64,000 nucleotides of DNA from Emcibacter sp048269205 (GCF_048269205.1 NZ_JBLXJC010000001.1:1798001-1862000); one strand, 5' to 3'. Counted from the stretch's first letter, positions 26,519 through 35,713 are shown. Notes: generated by a model from the letters alone, not told the origin. Made by a program: numbers and translations.

Positions 26519-28705
26519 TTAGAAGTTATATTTAGTCCGCAGGCCGAAGGTGCGCGGCGGGCCGTAGAGATAACCGCCGTTGGCACTGGAGGCATCCTGA
26601 ACCTGAGAGGCGATATAGGTTTCGTCGGTGAAGTTATCCACAAAGCCCTCTACCCTCAGGTCTTCGTTCACATCCAGGGTCAGACGGAAATTGAAGATAT
26701 CCCGCGATGGTACAAAGGAACGCGTACCCGGGAAAGGCGTGGCCAACTGGCTGTCCAGATGGGACCATTGAACCCGCGGGGTCAGAGACATGCCATTATC
26801 CAGCACGAATTCATATTCCACCCCTGCATTTACAGTCCATTCCGGAGAAAACGGCAGTGTATCGCCTTCATGCACAAGACGGTTGGTATTGTCGCACTCG
26901 GGGCTGACCGCGTTGCTATTGGCGTCATTAATACAGGCATCTTCGGCAAATTCCGCGCTCAGGTAACTGAGACCCAAGTTGAAACTCAGGCCGCCGAACT
27001 GGGCCAGCATTTCAAGCTCCATTCCCCAGGCTTCACCGGAAGCGGCATTCTGGGTTACCGGCAGCCCGTTCAACAGGCTGGCCAGCTGAATATCCTGGTA
27101 ATCGGAATAGAAGACATCCGCGTTAATACGGATGTGACGGTCCATCAGCTCGGTCTTGACACCGGCCTCATAAACGAAGTTCTTTTCCGCACCAAAGTTG
27201 CCCTGAGGCTCCAGAAGATTCACACCGCCAGCCTTATAGCCTTTCGATGCCGTGATATAAAGCATGGTATCATCCATGTGGTAATTGATACCGATTTTAC
27301 CGGTCAGCTCGGTCGAATCCGTGGAGGTACTGAAGGGATCCATAGGCGGTCCAGGCAATACGTTACGGTGATATACCTGCTCGTCCCAGCTGTAACGGGC
27401 ACCTGCAATAAGTTCAATTTCCTCCGTGGCGTACCAGTTCAACTGCCCGAACAGGGACTTACTGGTATTTTCCGCTTCAGTATCAATGGTAGAATCCGAA
27501 GAGACAAAGTCCACATTACTGTGGTTGTCCCGGTAAAGTTCAACCGGCACATCCTCGTCAAAATAGAAGCCGCCGACAACCCACTGCAGCGGGCTGTCAT
27601 CGGTGGACATCAGGTTGAACTCCGCCATAAAGGTCTCAAAGGTCGTATCGCCCCGACTCACACGAGCCGGATAAGTTCTGCGATTGGAACTTGTGGCCGG
27701 CAAGCCTTCCGGCACCGGCAAGGCGGTCGCAGTGCGGTCACCGTCCACCTGGTCACGGGTATAGCCGTCCTGGTAGGAGACCAGACCACGCATATCGATA
27801 CCATCGGTGATGGCGTATTTTACTTCGCCAGAGATTCGGTAACCGTTCTGGTCCAGGTAGGAAATGGCGTCTTCCTGGATCACAAACGGATCGTCGCTGA
27901 CCGCGTCATCCGGATTCTTCACGGCATTGTAGCCGGTATGCAGGTCAAAATGCTCGCCGCGCAAATTAACGCGCAACTTGTCATCGGCAGAGCGCATGGC
28001 GAAGTTGATGCGGGCGGCATCCAGATTCATATCACCGGGTGAACTTGGGCTCGGGCCGATATTTTTGGTAAAACTATCGCGCTCGTCATGGACATAAGCC
28101 ACACGCACGGCGAAGTTTTCACTCAGGCCCACATTAAGAGCGCCTACAAGACGGTATTTGTCGTAGTTTCCAACGGTACCGTCCACATAACCAAAGGTTT
28201 CGCCATATTCCGGCGCCGGTGTGCGCACATAAACGGCACCGCCTGTTGAGTTCTGACCGGTCAGGGTTCCCTGCGGACCACGCAGCACCTCGATGGTGGC
28301 AATATCAAAGAAGCTCTGGCTGATAAACTGTTCATGCGGTACCAGAATCCCATCGGTGTAATAGGCCACACCGGGAACGGAGGTCGGCGCAGACTGGGCG
28401 ATACCGACACCACGAATATTGATGAATGTGGAACGGTTATAAGTATTGATGGCCACGGACGGAGCCACATTCTGAATATCGTGAATGTTGCCTACGCCTT
28501 TTTTGGCCATGGATTCAGCAGTCAACACCGTCGCGGAAATCGGAATATCCTGCAAATTTTGCTCGCGGCGCTCGGCCGTTACGACAATTTCCTCTAGAGT
28601 GAATACTTCTTCACTGCCAGCTTCCTGAGCCTGAACAGCGCCCGATAGTGCAAACCCGGCCAGCACACCGGAAAACAAAGGCAAATATTTATAAGAGCGT
28701 GTCAT
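26519..28705 (-). CDS. TonB-dependent receptor, sphingomonad-style
   Basis: 728 residues from the ATG at 28705, chosen because GGGAAGGGAAG precedes it and it opens directly into a signal peptide (MTRSYKYLPLFSGVLAGFAL). A frame start at 28771 adds unrelated residues. A TonB box (VFTLEEIVVTAERR) is followed by the plug (about 55-165: IQNVAPSVAI, IEVLRGPQGTLTGQNSTGGA) and the 22-strand barrel ending FGLRTKYNF. There is no STN domain. Two LacI-type operators lie in its upstream region, shared with the divergent MFS gene. It should import the same substrate handled by the P450; the identity is unknown. Confidence 0.93.
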   Translation of the reverse strand: MTRSYKYLPLFSGVLAGFALSGAVQAQEAGSEEVFTLEEIVVTAERREQNLQDIPISATVLTAESMAKKGVGNIHDIQNVAPSVAINTYNRSTFINIRGVGIAQSAPTSVPGVAYYTDGILVPHEQFISQSFFDIATIEVLRGPQGTLTGQNSTGGAVYVRTPAPEYGETFGYVDGTVGNYDKYRLVGALNVGLSENFAVRVAYVHDERDSFTKNIGPSPSSPGDMNLDAARINFAMRSADDKLRVNLRGEHFDLHTGYNAVKNPDDAVSDDPFVIQEDAISYLDQNGYRISGEVKYAITDGIDMRGLVSYQDGYTRDQVDGDRTATALPVPEGLPATSSNRRTYPARVSRGDTTFETFMAEFNLMSTDDSPLQWVVGGFYFDEDVPVELYRDNHSNVDFVSSDSTIDTEAENTSKSLFGQLNWYATEEIELIAGARYSWDEQVYHRNVLPGPPMDPFSTSTDSTELTGKIGINYHMDDTMLYITASKGYKAGGVNLLEPQGNFGAEKNFVYEAGVKTELMDRHIRINADVFYSDYQDIQLASLLNGLPVTQNAASGEAWGMELEMLAQFGGLSFNLGLSYLSAEFAEDACINDANSNAVSPECDNTNRLVHEGDTLPFSPEWTVNAGVEYEFVLDNGMSLTPRVQWSHLDSQLATPFPGTRSFVPSRDIFNFRLTLDVNEDLRVEGFVDNFTDETYIASQVQDASSANGGYLYGPPRTFGLRTKYNF

Positions 28706-28816
28706 TCCAAACTTCCCTTCCCTAATATTGAATGTATGTGAATGACCGTAATCACTGTCCCGACGGAACATTCACAGCTTGCTATTATGTTTTAGCTATC
28801 ATATATAGCTTTTTTA

Positions 28817-28830
28817 TGCAAGCCCTTACA
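28817..28830 (-). promoter_or_regulatory. LacI-type operator (receptor-proximal)
   Basis: Minus-strand TGTAAGGGCTTGCA differs at one base from TGTAAGCGCTTGCA in front of the P450 gene at 31524-31537. It lies 112 bp upstream of the receptor ATG. LacI/GalR proteins of the GntR-Gnt subtype bind such odd palindromes with a central CG. Confidence 0.7.
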
Positions 28831-28898
28831 TAACTATTTTTGACAAATACCGATCCCAATAGATACTACCTCTTTGTTTTAATTGAAATATAAAGAAT

Positions 28899-28912
28899 TG
28901 CAAGCGCTTGCT
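28899..28912. promoter_or_regulatory. LacI-type operator (MFS-proximal)
   Basis: TGCAAGCGCTTGCT contains the perfect 12-base palindrome GCAAGCGCTTGC (28900-28911) and matches the P450 operator at 12 of 14 bases. It lies 104 bp upstream of the MFS start and 82 bp from the other operator. Paired binding, or control of both divergent promoters, is plausible. Confidence 0.75.
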
Positions 28913-29015
28913 CTTGATATTCCCGCCAAACGGGGTAAATATAGCCGTCAGCACTCCAGCAGCGTCTGGGGTAGGATCCAAACATAAACTTTCATAGCGA
29001 ACCGGGAGACACAAC

Positions 29016-30302
29016 ATGACACAGGCATCGCGGGAACTGGCCCAGAAGGTACGCTGGCGGCTGGTTGTCCCCACTATCCTGTTCATATTCCTCAGTTCCC
29101 TGGACCGGGCCAATGTCAGTTTCGCCGCCCTGCAGATGAATATGGATCTGGGCTTCTCCCCCTCCACTTATGGATTCGGTGCCGGGATCCTTTTCTTCGG
29201 CTACCTGACCGGTCAGTATCCCAGCATCTTGCTGTTTCAGAAGATCGGCTTTAAATTCTGGGTCGCGGGGCTCGCCATAATCTGGGGTATCGCCTCTACG
29301 GCAATGGCCTTTATCCATACCCCCATGGAATTCTATGTCCTGCGCGTGATTATCGGTATTGCCGAAGGTGGACTCGCGCCGGGGATCGTTCTGTACCTGA
29401 GCCAATTCGCAACGGAAAAGGAACGGGCGACAACCTTTGCCCTGCCTATGCTGGCCATTCCCTTGTCGATCATTCTTGGCGGGCCATTGTCCGGATTTCT
29501 CCTGGACATGCAGGCACCGGGGGAAATGGCCGGCTGGCGCTGGATGTTCCTGGCCGAGGGCACACCGACCATCCTTCTCGGACTGTTCTCCCTGTTCTAT
29601 TTCCCCAATACACCGCAACAGGCGAAATGGCTGTCAACTGAAGAAAAACAATGGCTCGCTGCCAACAGCACAAACCATTCAAAAGACGGTGAAAAGCTCA
29701 CAAACGACTGGTCTGTGGCACTCAGCCCCATTGTCTGGTCTTCTTCCCTTTTGTGGTTCTGCCTGTTGGCCGGAGCCTATGGCATCATGTTCTGGCTGCC
29801 ACAGGTTGTGCAGCATATGTCCGGGATCAGCGCCTTTGAAATCGGCCTGGTCAACGCCCTGCCCTGGCTCGGTGTCGGCATTGGCATCTATTTCAACTCC
29901 GCCCATTCCGACAAGACCGAGGAGAGGTTCTGGCATATCGGCCTGCCCTCCGCCATCTCGGCCCTGGCCATCGTTGCTGCCGTGGCTTCGGGTCACGGGC
30001 TGCTCAGCCTTGTCATGCTGTTTGTTACCGGGCTCGGCCTGGGTGCTGCCCAGGGTGCCTTCTGGGCGCTGCCGACTACCTTGTTCACCCCGGCAAGCAT
30101 GGCCATCGGCGTGGTCACGATCAACATTGCCGGCAACACTTCCGGGGCCATTATCTCCCAGGTGATTGGCTATATCCGGGAACAGAGCGGTAGCTATGTA
30201 GCACCGATCCTGCTGGTGGCTTCGCTGCTATTCTGTGCCAGCATGATCGTACTCCTGATCCGGCTGAAACTGGTTACAGGTCTGGTGCGCGAGGCCGACT
30301 AA
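29016..30302 (+). CDS. MFS transporter, anion:cation symporter (ACS)-like
   Basis: 428 residues with twelve predicted membrane helices. Family signs are SSLDRANVSFAALQM in helix 1, GYLTGQYPS, and RVIIGIAEGGLAPGIVLYLSQFATEKERAT around helices 4-5, as in 4-hydroxyphenylacetate, phthalate and hexuronate permeases. It moves an organic acid or sugar acid across the inner membrane in symport with protons. It is divergent from the TonB receptor gene across a 310-bp region carrying two LacI-type operators. It converges on the P450 gene with a 34-bp gap. The ATG follows CGGGAG. Confidence 0.9.
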   Translation: MTQASRELAQKVRWRLVVPTILFIFLSSLDRANVSFAALQMNMDLGFSPSTYGFGAGILFFGYLTGQYPSILLFQKIGFKFWVAGLAIIWGIASTAMAFIHTPMEFYVLRVIIGIAEGGLAPGIVLYLSQFATEKERATTFALPMLAIPLSIILGGPLSGFLLDMQAPGEMAGWRWMFLAEGTPTILLGLFSLFYFPNTPQQAKWLSTEEKQWLAANSTNHSKDGEKLTNDWSVALSPIVWSSSLLWFCLLAGAYGIMFWLPQVVQHMSGISAFEIGLVNALPWLGVGIGIYFNSAHSDKTEERFWHIGLPSAISALAIVAAVASGHGLLSLVMLFVTGLGLGAAQGAFWALPTTLFTPASMAIGVVTINIAGNTSGAIISQVIGYIREQSGSYVAPILLVASLLFCASMIVLLIRLKLVTGLVREAD

Positions 30303-30336
30303 ACGGCCTGCGCAATAGCTTACGACTGAACTCTTG

Positions 30337-31503
30337 TCAGGAAAATTTCAGGGGAACACTGAGCGCGCCGATTTCCGGCATGCGGGTGGGCTTAACCGGA
30401 CCGCTGACCTCAAAGTCACTGGTTTTGGACAGAAGACACTCCAGGGCCACAATCAGCTCAAGGCGCGCCAGAGGTGCGCCAGGGCATTTATGCACCCCGC
30501 GCCCGAAGGCCACGGAATCCTTTATGTTTCGGCGATTGAGAATAAACTCATCCGGCTTCTCAAAAATTTCTTCATCACGATTGGCCGAGGCATAAACAAG
30601 GGCAATGGGATCGTCCTTTTTGATCTCTCGGCCGCGGAGGCAGATATCCCTGGTTGCGGTGCGGGCAAATCCCCGGTAGGGGGTATACAGTCGGAGAAAC
30701 TCTTCCACCGCCGCCGGTACCAGAGACAGATCTTCGCGCAGCCTATTCTGCAAGTCTCTGTGCTCCGACAAATGTACGGCGATGGAACCGATCAGCACCG
30801 TCGGGGCGATAATGCCCACCACCAGGACCTGGCGGATGGTGCCGACAATCATCTCGTCGGGCAGTGGCTCCCCCTCCACCCGGGTGGCGAGAAGAGAACT
30901 GGTCGCGTCGATATCTGGATCGAGCGGGTTCTCCTTGCGATCCTGCACCAGCGCGCGCGCCATGTCATACAGGAGCTTGCTGCTCTCCTTGGTTTCCCGC
31001 TCGTCATCGGACTGAACAGCAAAGTTATAGCGCCGCCCCACCTCGGCCAGTACCTCGACCTGATCGGGTGGCAAATTCATCCAATGGGCAAAAGTCCTGA
31101 TCGGCATAGGTGCGGAAAATTCATTACAGATATCACCGCCACCCTTCGCGACCATTTGGTCCAGCAAATCATTGCAGATCTCGCGGATCACCTGCTCAAA
31201 TCCGGCAACCCGCTTTGGAGCCAGCAATGGCGCCAGGGCCCGGCGGTAGGGCGTATGTTCCGGCGGATCCAGATGCAACGGCGGCCGACGGCCGGTAAAG
31301 GCCACTTTCGGCACCACATTTTGCACCGAGGTGATAAATGTCTCTGAATCCGAGGCCGCCGCGGCCACATCTTCATATTTGGTCAGAGCCCAGAATCCAC
31401 CCCAGGCGTCGCTATGCGCCACCGGGCATTCCCGGCGCAGGCGCTTGTAATCCTCGTGTGGACTTTCCAGTGTTTCGGGTTTTAACGGGTCAAAATCTTC
31501 CAT
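30337..31503 (-). CDS. Cytochrome P450 with atypical I-helix
   Basis: 388 residues, a soluble bacterial class I P450. The heme-ligand motif FGRGVHKCPGAP puts the thiolate at Cys340. The ExxR motif is E268-F-L-R271. The I-helix, normally (A/G)Gx(D/E)T, reads VVGIIAPT at about 228-235 and so lacks the acidic residue of the proton-relay pair. Proton delivery must differ, or another group substitutes. No ferredoxin or ferredoxin reductase gene is adjacent. A LacI-type operator lies 21 bp upstream of the ATG, and the LacI gene is divergent. It probably hydroxylates the substrate imported by the receptor and MFS carrier of the same regulon. Confidence 0.93.
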   Translation of the reverse strand: MEDFDPLKPETLESPHEDYKRLRRECPVAHSDAWGGFWALTKYEDVAAAASDSETFITSVQNVVPKVAFTGRRPPLHLDPPEHTPYRRALAPLLAPKRVAGFEQVIREICNDLLDQMVAKGGGDICNEFSAPMPIRTFAHWMNLPPDQVEVLAEVGRRYNFAVQSDDERETKESSKLLYDMARALVQDRKENPLDPDIDATSSLLATRVEGEPLPDEMIVGTIRQVLVVGIIAPTVLIGSIAVHLSEHRDLQNRLREDLSLVPAAVEEFLRLYTPYRGFARTATRDICLRGREIKKDDPIALVYASANRDEEIFEKPDEFILNRRNIKDSVAFGRGVHKCPGAPLARLELIVALECLLSKTSDFEVSGPVKPTRMPEIGALSVPLKFS

Positions 31504-31523
31504 GCGGCGAACATATCTTCAAA

Positions 31524-31537
31524 TGTAAGCGCTTGCA
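31524..31537. promoter_or_regulatory. LacI-type operator in the P450-LacI divergent region
   Basis: TGTAAGCGCTTGCA, a near-perfect palindrome with central CG. It lies 21 bp from the P450 start and 74 bp from the LacI regulator start. It is nearly identical to the sites at 28817 and 28899. It probably mediates both P450 control and autoregulation. Confidence 0.78.
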
Positions 31538-31610
31538 ATAAAAATATAACGATTATGTTTCATTGTAATTTTAAGGGATTGGTGATAATCAAAATTCTGT
31601 GGAACAGAAA

Positions 31611-32597
31611 ATGGAAAATCCGACACTGGACGATGTAGCGGCGCATGCAGGTGTGTCAACGGCCACTGTTTCACGTTTTTTCAACAATCCCGATGTGGTG
31701 GCCAAGGCCACAGCAAAACGTATCCGGGATGCGGTCACCGCCACCGGTTACATCCCCAATATGCTGGCCGGCGGCCTGGCCAGCAGCAAGAGTAAGCTTG
31801 TCGCCGTCCTGATCCCGCAACTGGGCCCTTCCATTTTCAACGACACCATGGAGGCCATGGTGCATGAGTTTTCCGCCGCCGGTTCCGTTGTCATGCTGGG
31901 TCTGACTGAACTTGACCAACAACGCACGGACGAACTGGTTATGGCCGCGCTTGGCCGGCGGGCAGAAGCCATTATCATTACCGGCGATGTTGGCGAAGAC
32001 ACAAGAAAGATGCTGAAACGCAGCAAGACCAACGTGATCGAGATTTGGGACCTGCCGGATGACCCGATAGATGTGGCGATCGGCTTTTCCCACTACGAAA
32101 TCGGCAAGGATATCGCCCGTTTTCTGAAAGCCCGGGGCTATATCCGCCCGCATTTCATCGCCACGCGGGGCGTGCGCGCCCTCAGACGCCGGGACGCCTT
32201 CAGGGTGGAATGGAAAGCCCAGGGCGGTGAACACCTGACGGAGGACAGCCTGGAGCTGCCACTGCGCTTTGGCAACGCCCGCAGCGCCTTTGCCAATATC
32301 CGTCGGCTGGACGCCCTGCCGGATGTGGTGGTCTGCGGGTCGGACTGGCTGGCACAGGGCCTGATCATTGAAGCCCAGGCAGCTGGTCTGAATGTGCCGG
32401 GAGATATTGCCGTACTCGGCTTCGGCAATAGCGCGCTGGCCGGGGAAATGCGGCCGACCATTACCTCCATCGATATTGACGGTGCCCGCATCGCCCGGGA
32501 GTCAATCGCCCTTCTGCGCGCACGGGAAAGAGGCGAGCAGATCCGGGATAACCGCATTGATGTTGGCTTCCGCCTGATCGCCCGCGAAAGCGCCTGA
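31611..32597 (+). CDS. LacI-family transcriptional regulator
   Basis: 328 residues from the ATG at 31611; an in-frame GTG at 31599 lacks a ribosome-binding site. The N-terminal HTH is TLDDVAAHAGVSTATVSRFF, followed by the hinge helix (NMLAGGLASSKS) and a periplasmic-binding-protein-like core (about 60-328) with LVAVLIPQLGPSIFNDTMEAM. It is of the GntR (gluconate repressor) subtype, whose operators carry a central CG, in keeping with the three sites seen nearby. It is divergent from the P450 gene and probably represses P450, MFS and receptor genes until an inducer is present. LacI control of a P450/TonB receptor set is unusual; the effector may be a glycoside or acid. Confidence 0.93.
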   Translation: MENPTLDDVAAHAGVSTATVSRFFNNPDVVAKATAKRIRDAVTATGYIPNMLAGGLASSKSKLVAVLIPQLGPSIFNDTMEAMVHEFSAAGSVVMLGLTELDQQRTDELVMAALGRRAEAIIITGDVGEDTRKMLKRSKTNVIEIWDLPDDPIDVAIGFSHYEIGKDIARFLKARGYIRPHFIATRGVRALRRRDAFRVEWKAQGGEHLTEDSLELPLRFGNARSAFANIRRLDALPDVVVCGSDWLAQGLIIEAQAAGLNVPGDIAVLGFGNSALAGEMRPTITSIDIDGARIARESIALLRARERGEQIRDNRIDVGFRLIARESA

Positions 32598-32689
32598 TTT
32601 CTCGTCAGGCGGCTTTAAATGATTTCAATCTATCCGCGACGATAGTGAGATAAATGATCTCAGGTAATGTCCTGAAATAACGACAGGCC

Positions 32690-32718
32690 GAAAAGTGCGC
32701 TTTATATGCGCACCTTTC
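32690..32718. terminator. Bidirectional hairpin terminator between LacI and CocE-like genes
   Basis: GAAAAGTGCGC (32690-32700), a 7-base loop, then GCGCACCTTTC (32708-32718). The arms pair at 10 of 11 positions. It lies in the 149-bp gap between two converging genes. The stem shares AAGTGCGC/GCGCAC with the hairpins at 10931 and 59345. Confidence 0.75.
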
Positions 32719-32746
32719 AGAATTTCATATTACCCGGATTAACCGA

Positions 32747-34495
32747 TTAATTCTGCTCATTATTTAAATTTACTACAAACGGCAATTCAAGGTAGGAGCC
32801 ATCCATTTCACCACTCAAGATTGTGATGATTGGCGCCGGGGATTGCTTGATTTGTTCCAGGTTACGCTGTCGGGGGTCCGCCCCGGCAATGACAAGCCGC
32901 AGGCGATGCCCTGCCCGAATAACCTGGGACGCCGGCAAAAGTGAAATTTTCATCTCCGCCTTTTCTCCCGGCACAAGGAGAGAGACATCATCCTTTCGGC
33001 CGGAGTGCCAGGGCATGCCCAGCATATCATAGGGCGCCTCAGTCTCCTTTCGGTGAGATGCTGCAAGCCTGCCAAAGGCCAAAACCGATATTTTGCCATC
33101 CGGCGCAACATCCTCCAGATAGGCAAAGACATTCACATCTGCCTTATCAGATTTCAGGCCCAAGCGGACCATCGCCTGCCCCTGAAGCAGCCTGTCCTTC
33201 TGCAACGGCTCACTTGTATAGACCAGCCCAAAGTCATCCATGGGCTCGACCCAAAAGGGGAAATACTCCTTGTTGTTCACCTTGTAATTTACCTGAAAAG
33301 AACGGCTCCCTCCTTTATCCTGCGGGCTCTTTTCCAATGTTCCCGTCCCCGTCAGATAAAATCTTTCGCGGATAGCATCCTCACCCGGCAGCCTATTTGA
33401 CCTGACCCAACGCGAATCATCCCCATCATTGACCAGATAGGTATAGAGAGGTTCCTCGTACAAGCCAGTCTTCATCCCCTTCAAATGATAATCAAAATAT
33501 TTTCGTACTTCGCCAGAAAAATCAAAACCCGGTGGCGGAACACAGTGAGTGCCAGGACCGACCAACAGCTTGCCACCAACATTCTTAGCAGCAAGGAGCA
33601 CCTGCTCAGTGGGTTCATCCTGCCAGTTACTCCAGAAATATGTGGCAATGCCTGAAGCTTTTAACTTGTCGAGATAGGTATACGGCCCCACTTCCTTCCA
33701 GAACTGATTGCCGGTATATTCCGACACACTATCCCGGTATGGCATGCCATACCAAAGTCCAGCCATGGGCGTGTTTTTCGCATGTTCGGCGACCGCAGCC
33801 TTTAACATGCTGCCATCCTTATCCTCATCCATCGGCACACTTTGCAAATCCACCACCGGCGGTTCATCCGGACGTGTATTGAATTGCGCCGTTATTCCCC
33901 CCCGGCGGACAAAAGAATATTTATCAAAATCAGTGGCACCGGCAAATATCGCCTTCAAAGCCGGCGGCGCTGTTGTCGCCACCTGTACGGCCGCCCCTCC
34001 CAGATAGGAACAGCCGATCATGCCCACATTTCCCGTCGACCAGGACTGGTCGGCAAGCCATTCCACAAGGTCAAATCCGTCATAGGCTTCGGTACGGTCC
34101 TGAAAGCCACGGCGATAACCAAAAGAGGCCCCCTTGCCGCGAATATCCGCTACGGCAACAATGTATCCAAAGTCCGTGAGCCCCTTCAGCGCCAGCCAAT
34201 CCGACAGACCGATTTCGGCTATACTTCCGTCCTTGTGGTAATATCGGGCGCGATAAGGGGTCATCGCGAAAACGACAGGAAACTGCTGATCGACGGCTTT
34301 TCCCTCTATGGCCGGCCGATAGATACTCATCGCCAGCCTGGTACCGTCGCGAACCGGGACATACAGTGATTCACGGATATATTCGCTGAACTGTTTTCTA
34401 CTCCTTTCCTGTCCCGCGCCACCCGCAAACGCAACGCTGACGCACATTGACAAAATTGTTATTGTGCTAAAGAACCACCGCCTAGAAGCTAACAT
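32747..34495 (-). CDS. CocE/NonD-family hydrolase (X-Pro dipeptidyl-peptidase-like), exported
   Basis: 582 residues. A signal peptide (VAFAGG, about residue 25) precedes an alpha/beta-hydrolase domain of peptidase S15 type (about 45-320). Its nucleophile is Ser163 in GMIGCSYLGG, with DIRGKGAS before it. A C-terminal jelly-roll lies at about 345-575 (AGHRLRLVIAGADPR). Such enzymes hydrolyse acyl esters (cocaine esterase, glutaryl-7-ACA acylase) or X-Pro peptides, usually outside the cytoplasm. It is the last gene of the TRAP/CoA-transferase operon, 21 bp after the CaiB gene. It could release the transported acid from an ester or amide in the periplasm; this is inferred from position. Confidence 0.88.
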   Translation of the reverse strand: MLASRRWFFSTITILSMCVSVAFAGGAGQERSRKQFSEYIRESLYVPVRDGTRLAMSIYRPAIEGKAVDQQFPVVFAMTPYRARYYHKDGSIAEIGLSDWLALKGLTDFGYIVAVADIRGKGASFGYRRGFQDRTEAYDGFDLVEWLADQSWSTGNVGMIGCSYLGGAAVQVATTAPPALKAIFAGATDFDKYSFVRRGGITAQFNTRPDEPPVVDLQSVPMDEDKDGSMLKAAVAEHAKNTPMAGLWYGMPYRDSVSEYTGNQFWKEVGPYTYLDKLKASGIATYFWSNWQDEPTEQVLLAAKNVGGKLLVGPGTHCVPPPGFDFSGEVRKYFDYHLKGMKTGLYEEPLYTYLVNDGDDSRWVRSNRLPGEDAIRERFYLTGTGTLEKSPQDKGGSRSFQVNYKVNNKEYFPFWVEPMDDFGLVYTSEPLQKDRLLQGQAMVRLGLKSDKADVNVFAYLEDVAPDGKISVLAFGRLAASHRKETEAPYDMLGMPWHSGRKDDVSLLVPGEKAEMKISLLPASQVIRAGHRLRLVIAGADPRQRNLEQIKQSPAPIITILSGEMDGSYLELPFVVNLNNEQN

Positions 34496-34516
34496 TTTCG
34501 GCCTCCCCGCCTTTCC

Positions 34517-35713
34517 CTATTTTCTCAGAATTTGACTGATTTCCTCTTCAGGATAACCCAGCGCCCGAAGTATATCCGCTCCGTTTTCTCCCAGTCTGGG
34601 CGGTGCATCTTTTACTTCCGGGCCGCCATTCTTCATACAAAACCCGGCATTGACAATTTCCACATTCTCTTTTTCAGCAAGGCCCTCAATATGGAGTCCC
34701 AGCTTGATTTTTCGTTCTTCCGGTAAATCCAGATCAACGGCCTCACTCACTGTCCTGACCATTCCGCACGGGATCCCTGCCTCGCTCATCAGACGCTCCC
34801 ATTCCTCGGCGTCCTTTTTCACAAACTCCCGGCCAAGCTCCGATTGCATCGCATCGGAATTTTCCCATCTGGCATTCGGGTCGGCAAAACGCTCATCTTC
34901 GAGCCAGTCCGGCCTATCAAGAAGACTAGACAAAATCTCGAACTGATGCTGCTGTACAACACCGAGAGAAATTTCCCGATTATCTTTCGCCCTGAACAAT
35001 GCCGAAGTCGGCTGCCCGCTGTAACCGGTGTTTCCGGTTCGCTCCAAGGGCGTGTCAGTGACCAGATACGGGACTATTGCAGAGGTCATAAAGGCCAGGC
35101 TAGCATCGAACATGGCTACATCTATATAGTCACCGACACCTTCGCGTTCCCGCCTGAGCAGCGCTGCAAGAATAGCCAAGGCCGCTGTCTGGCCGGTTAA
35201 CGTATCCACAACCGGAAAACCGATACGTGCCGGCGGATCGCCCAGCATGCCTCCAAGGGTCATCATACCGCTTGTAGCCTGCACGATATTATCGATGGCA
35301 GGCCAGTCTCGCCGGGGGCCGGATTGCCCATATCCACTGACGGAGCAATATACAATATCCTCTTTAATCTCCCTGACCTGTTCATAACCCAGGCCAAGTT
35401 TCGCCATGACACCCGGACGGAAATTTTCCAAAACAACGTCAGACGTTTCAATGATCTTCTTTGCCGCGGCCAGGCTCTGCGGATCCTTCAAATTGAGCGC
35501 GATCGACTTTTTCCCGGCATTCACTCCGATAAAGGCCGGAGCACAACCGTCATAGCGGCGGTCATTGCCATAATATCTCATTGCATCGCCTCTGGTCGGC
35601 TCTTCGATCTTGATCACATCCGCGCCAAGAAGGGTCAAAAGATGAGAGGCATAGGGCCCCGCCATAACATGACTGAAGTCGGCTACTTTTATACCTTTGA
35701 GCGGCTGAGTCAT
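34517..35713 (-). CDS. CaiB/BaiF (type III) CoA-transferase, single domain
   Basis: 398 residues, the usual length of class III CoA-transferases. The N-terminus is PLKGIKVADFSHVMAGPYAS. The ADVIKIEEPTRGD nucleotide-side motif, the NLKDP strand and the catalytic Asp170 in FPVVDTLTGQTAA all fit the formyl-CoA transferase family (Asp169 there). It moves CoA between acyl-CoA and a free acid in the cytoplasm. Its ATG overlaps the DctP gene by 4 bp. Together with the dehydratase-like subunits upstream, the arrangement recalls FldA-FldBC aryl-lactate dehydration, in which a CaiB-type enzyme loads the substrate. The actual acid is unknown. Confidence 0.92.
   Translation of the reverse strand: MTQPLKGIKVADFSHVMAGPYASHLLTLLGADVIKIEEPTRGDAMRYYGNDRRYDGCAPAFIGVNAGKKSIALNLKDPQSLAAAKKIIETSDVVLENFRPGVMAKLGLGYEQVREIKEDIVYCSVSGYGQSGPRRDWPAIDNIVQATSGMMTLGGMLGDPPARIGFPVVDTLTGQTAALAILAALLRREREGVGDYIDVAMFDASLAFMTSAIVPYLVTDTPLERTGNTGYSGQPTSALFRAKDNREISLGVVQQHQFEILSSLLDRPDWLEDERFADPNARWENSDAMQSELGREFVKKDAEEWERLMSEAGIPCGMVRTVSEAVDLDLPEERKIKLGLHIEGLAEKENVEIVNAGFCMKNGGPEVKDAPPRLGENGADILRALGYPEEEISQILRK

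Noticed and set aside
26471..28042. 523-codon plus-strand frame antisense to the TonB receptor
   Set aside because: The minus strand encodes a complete receptor with signal peptide, TonB box and terminal Phe; the antisense product resembles nothing.
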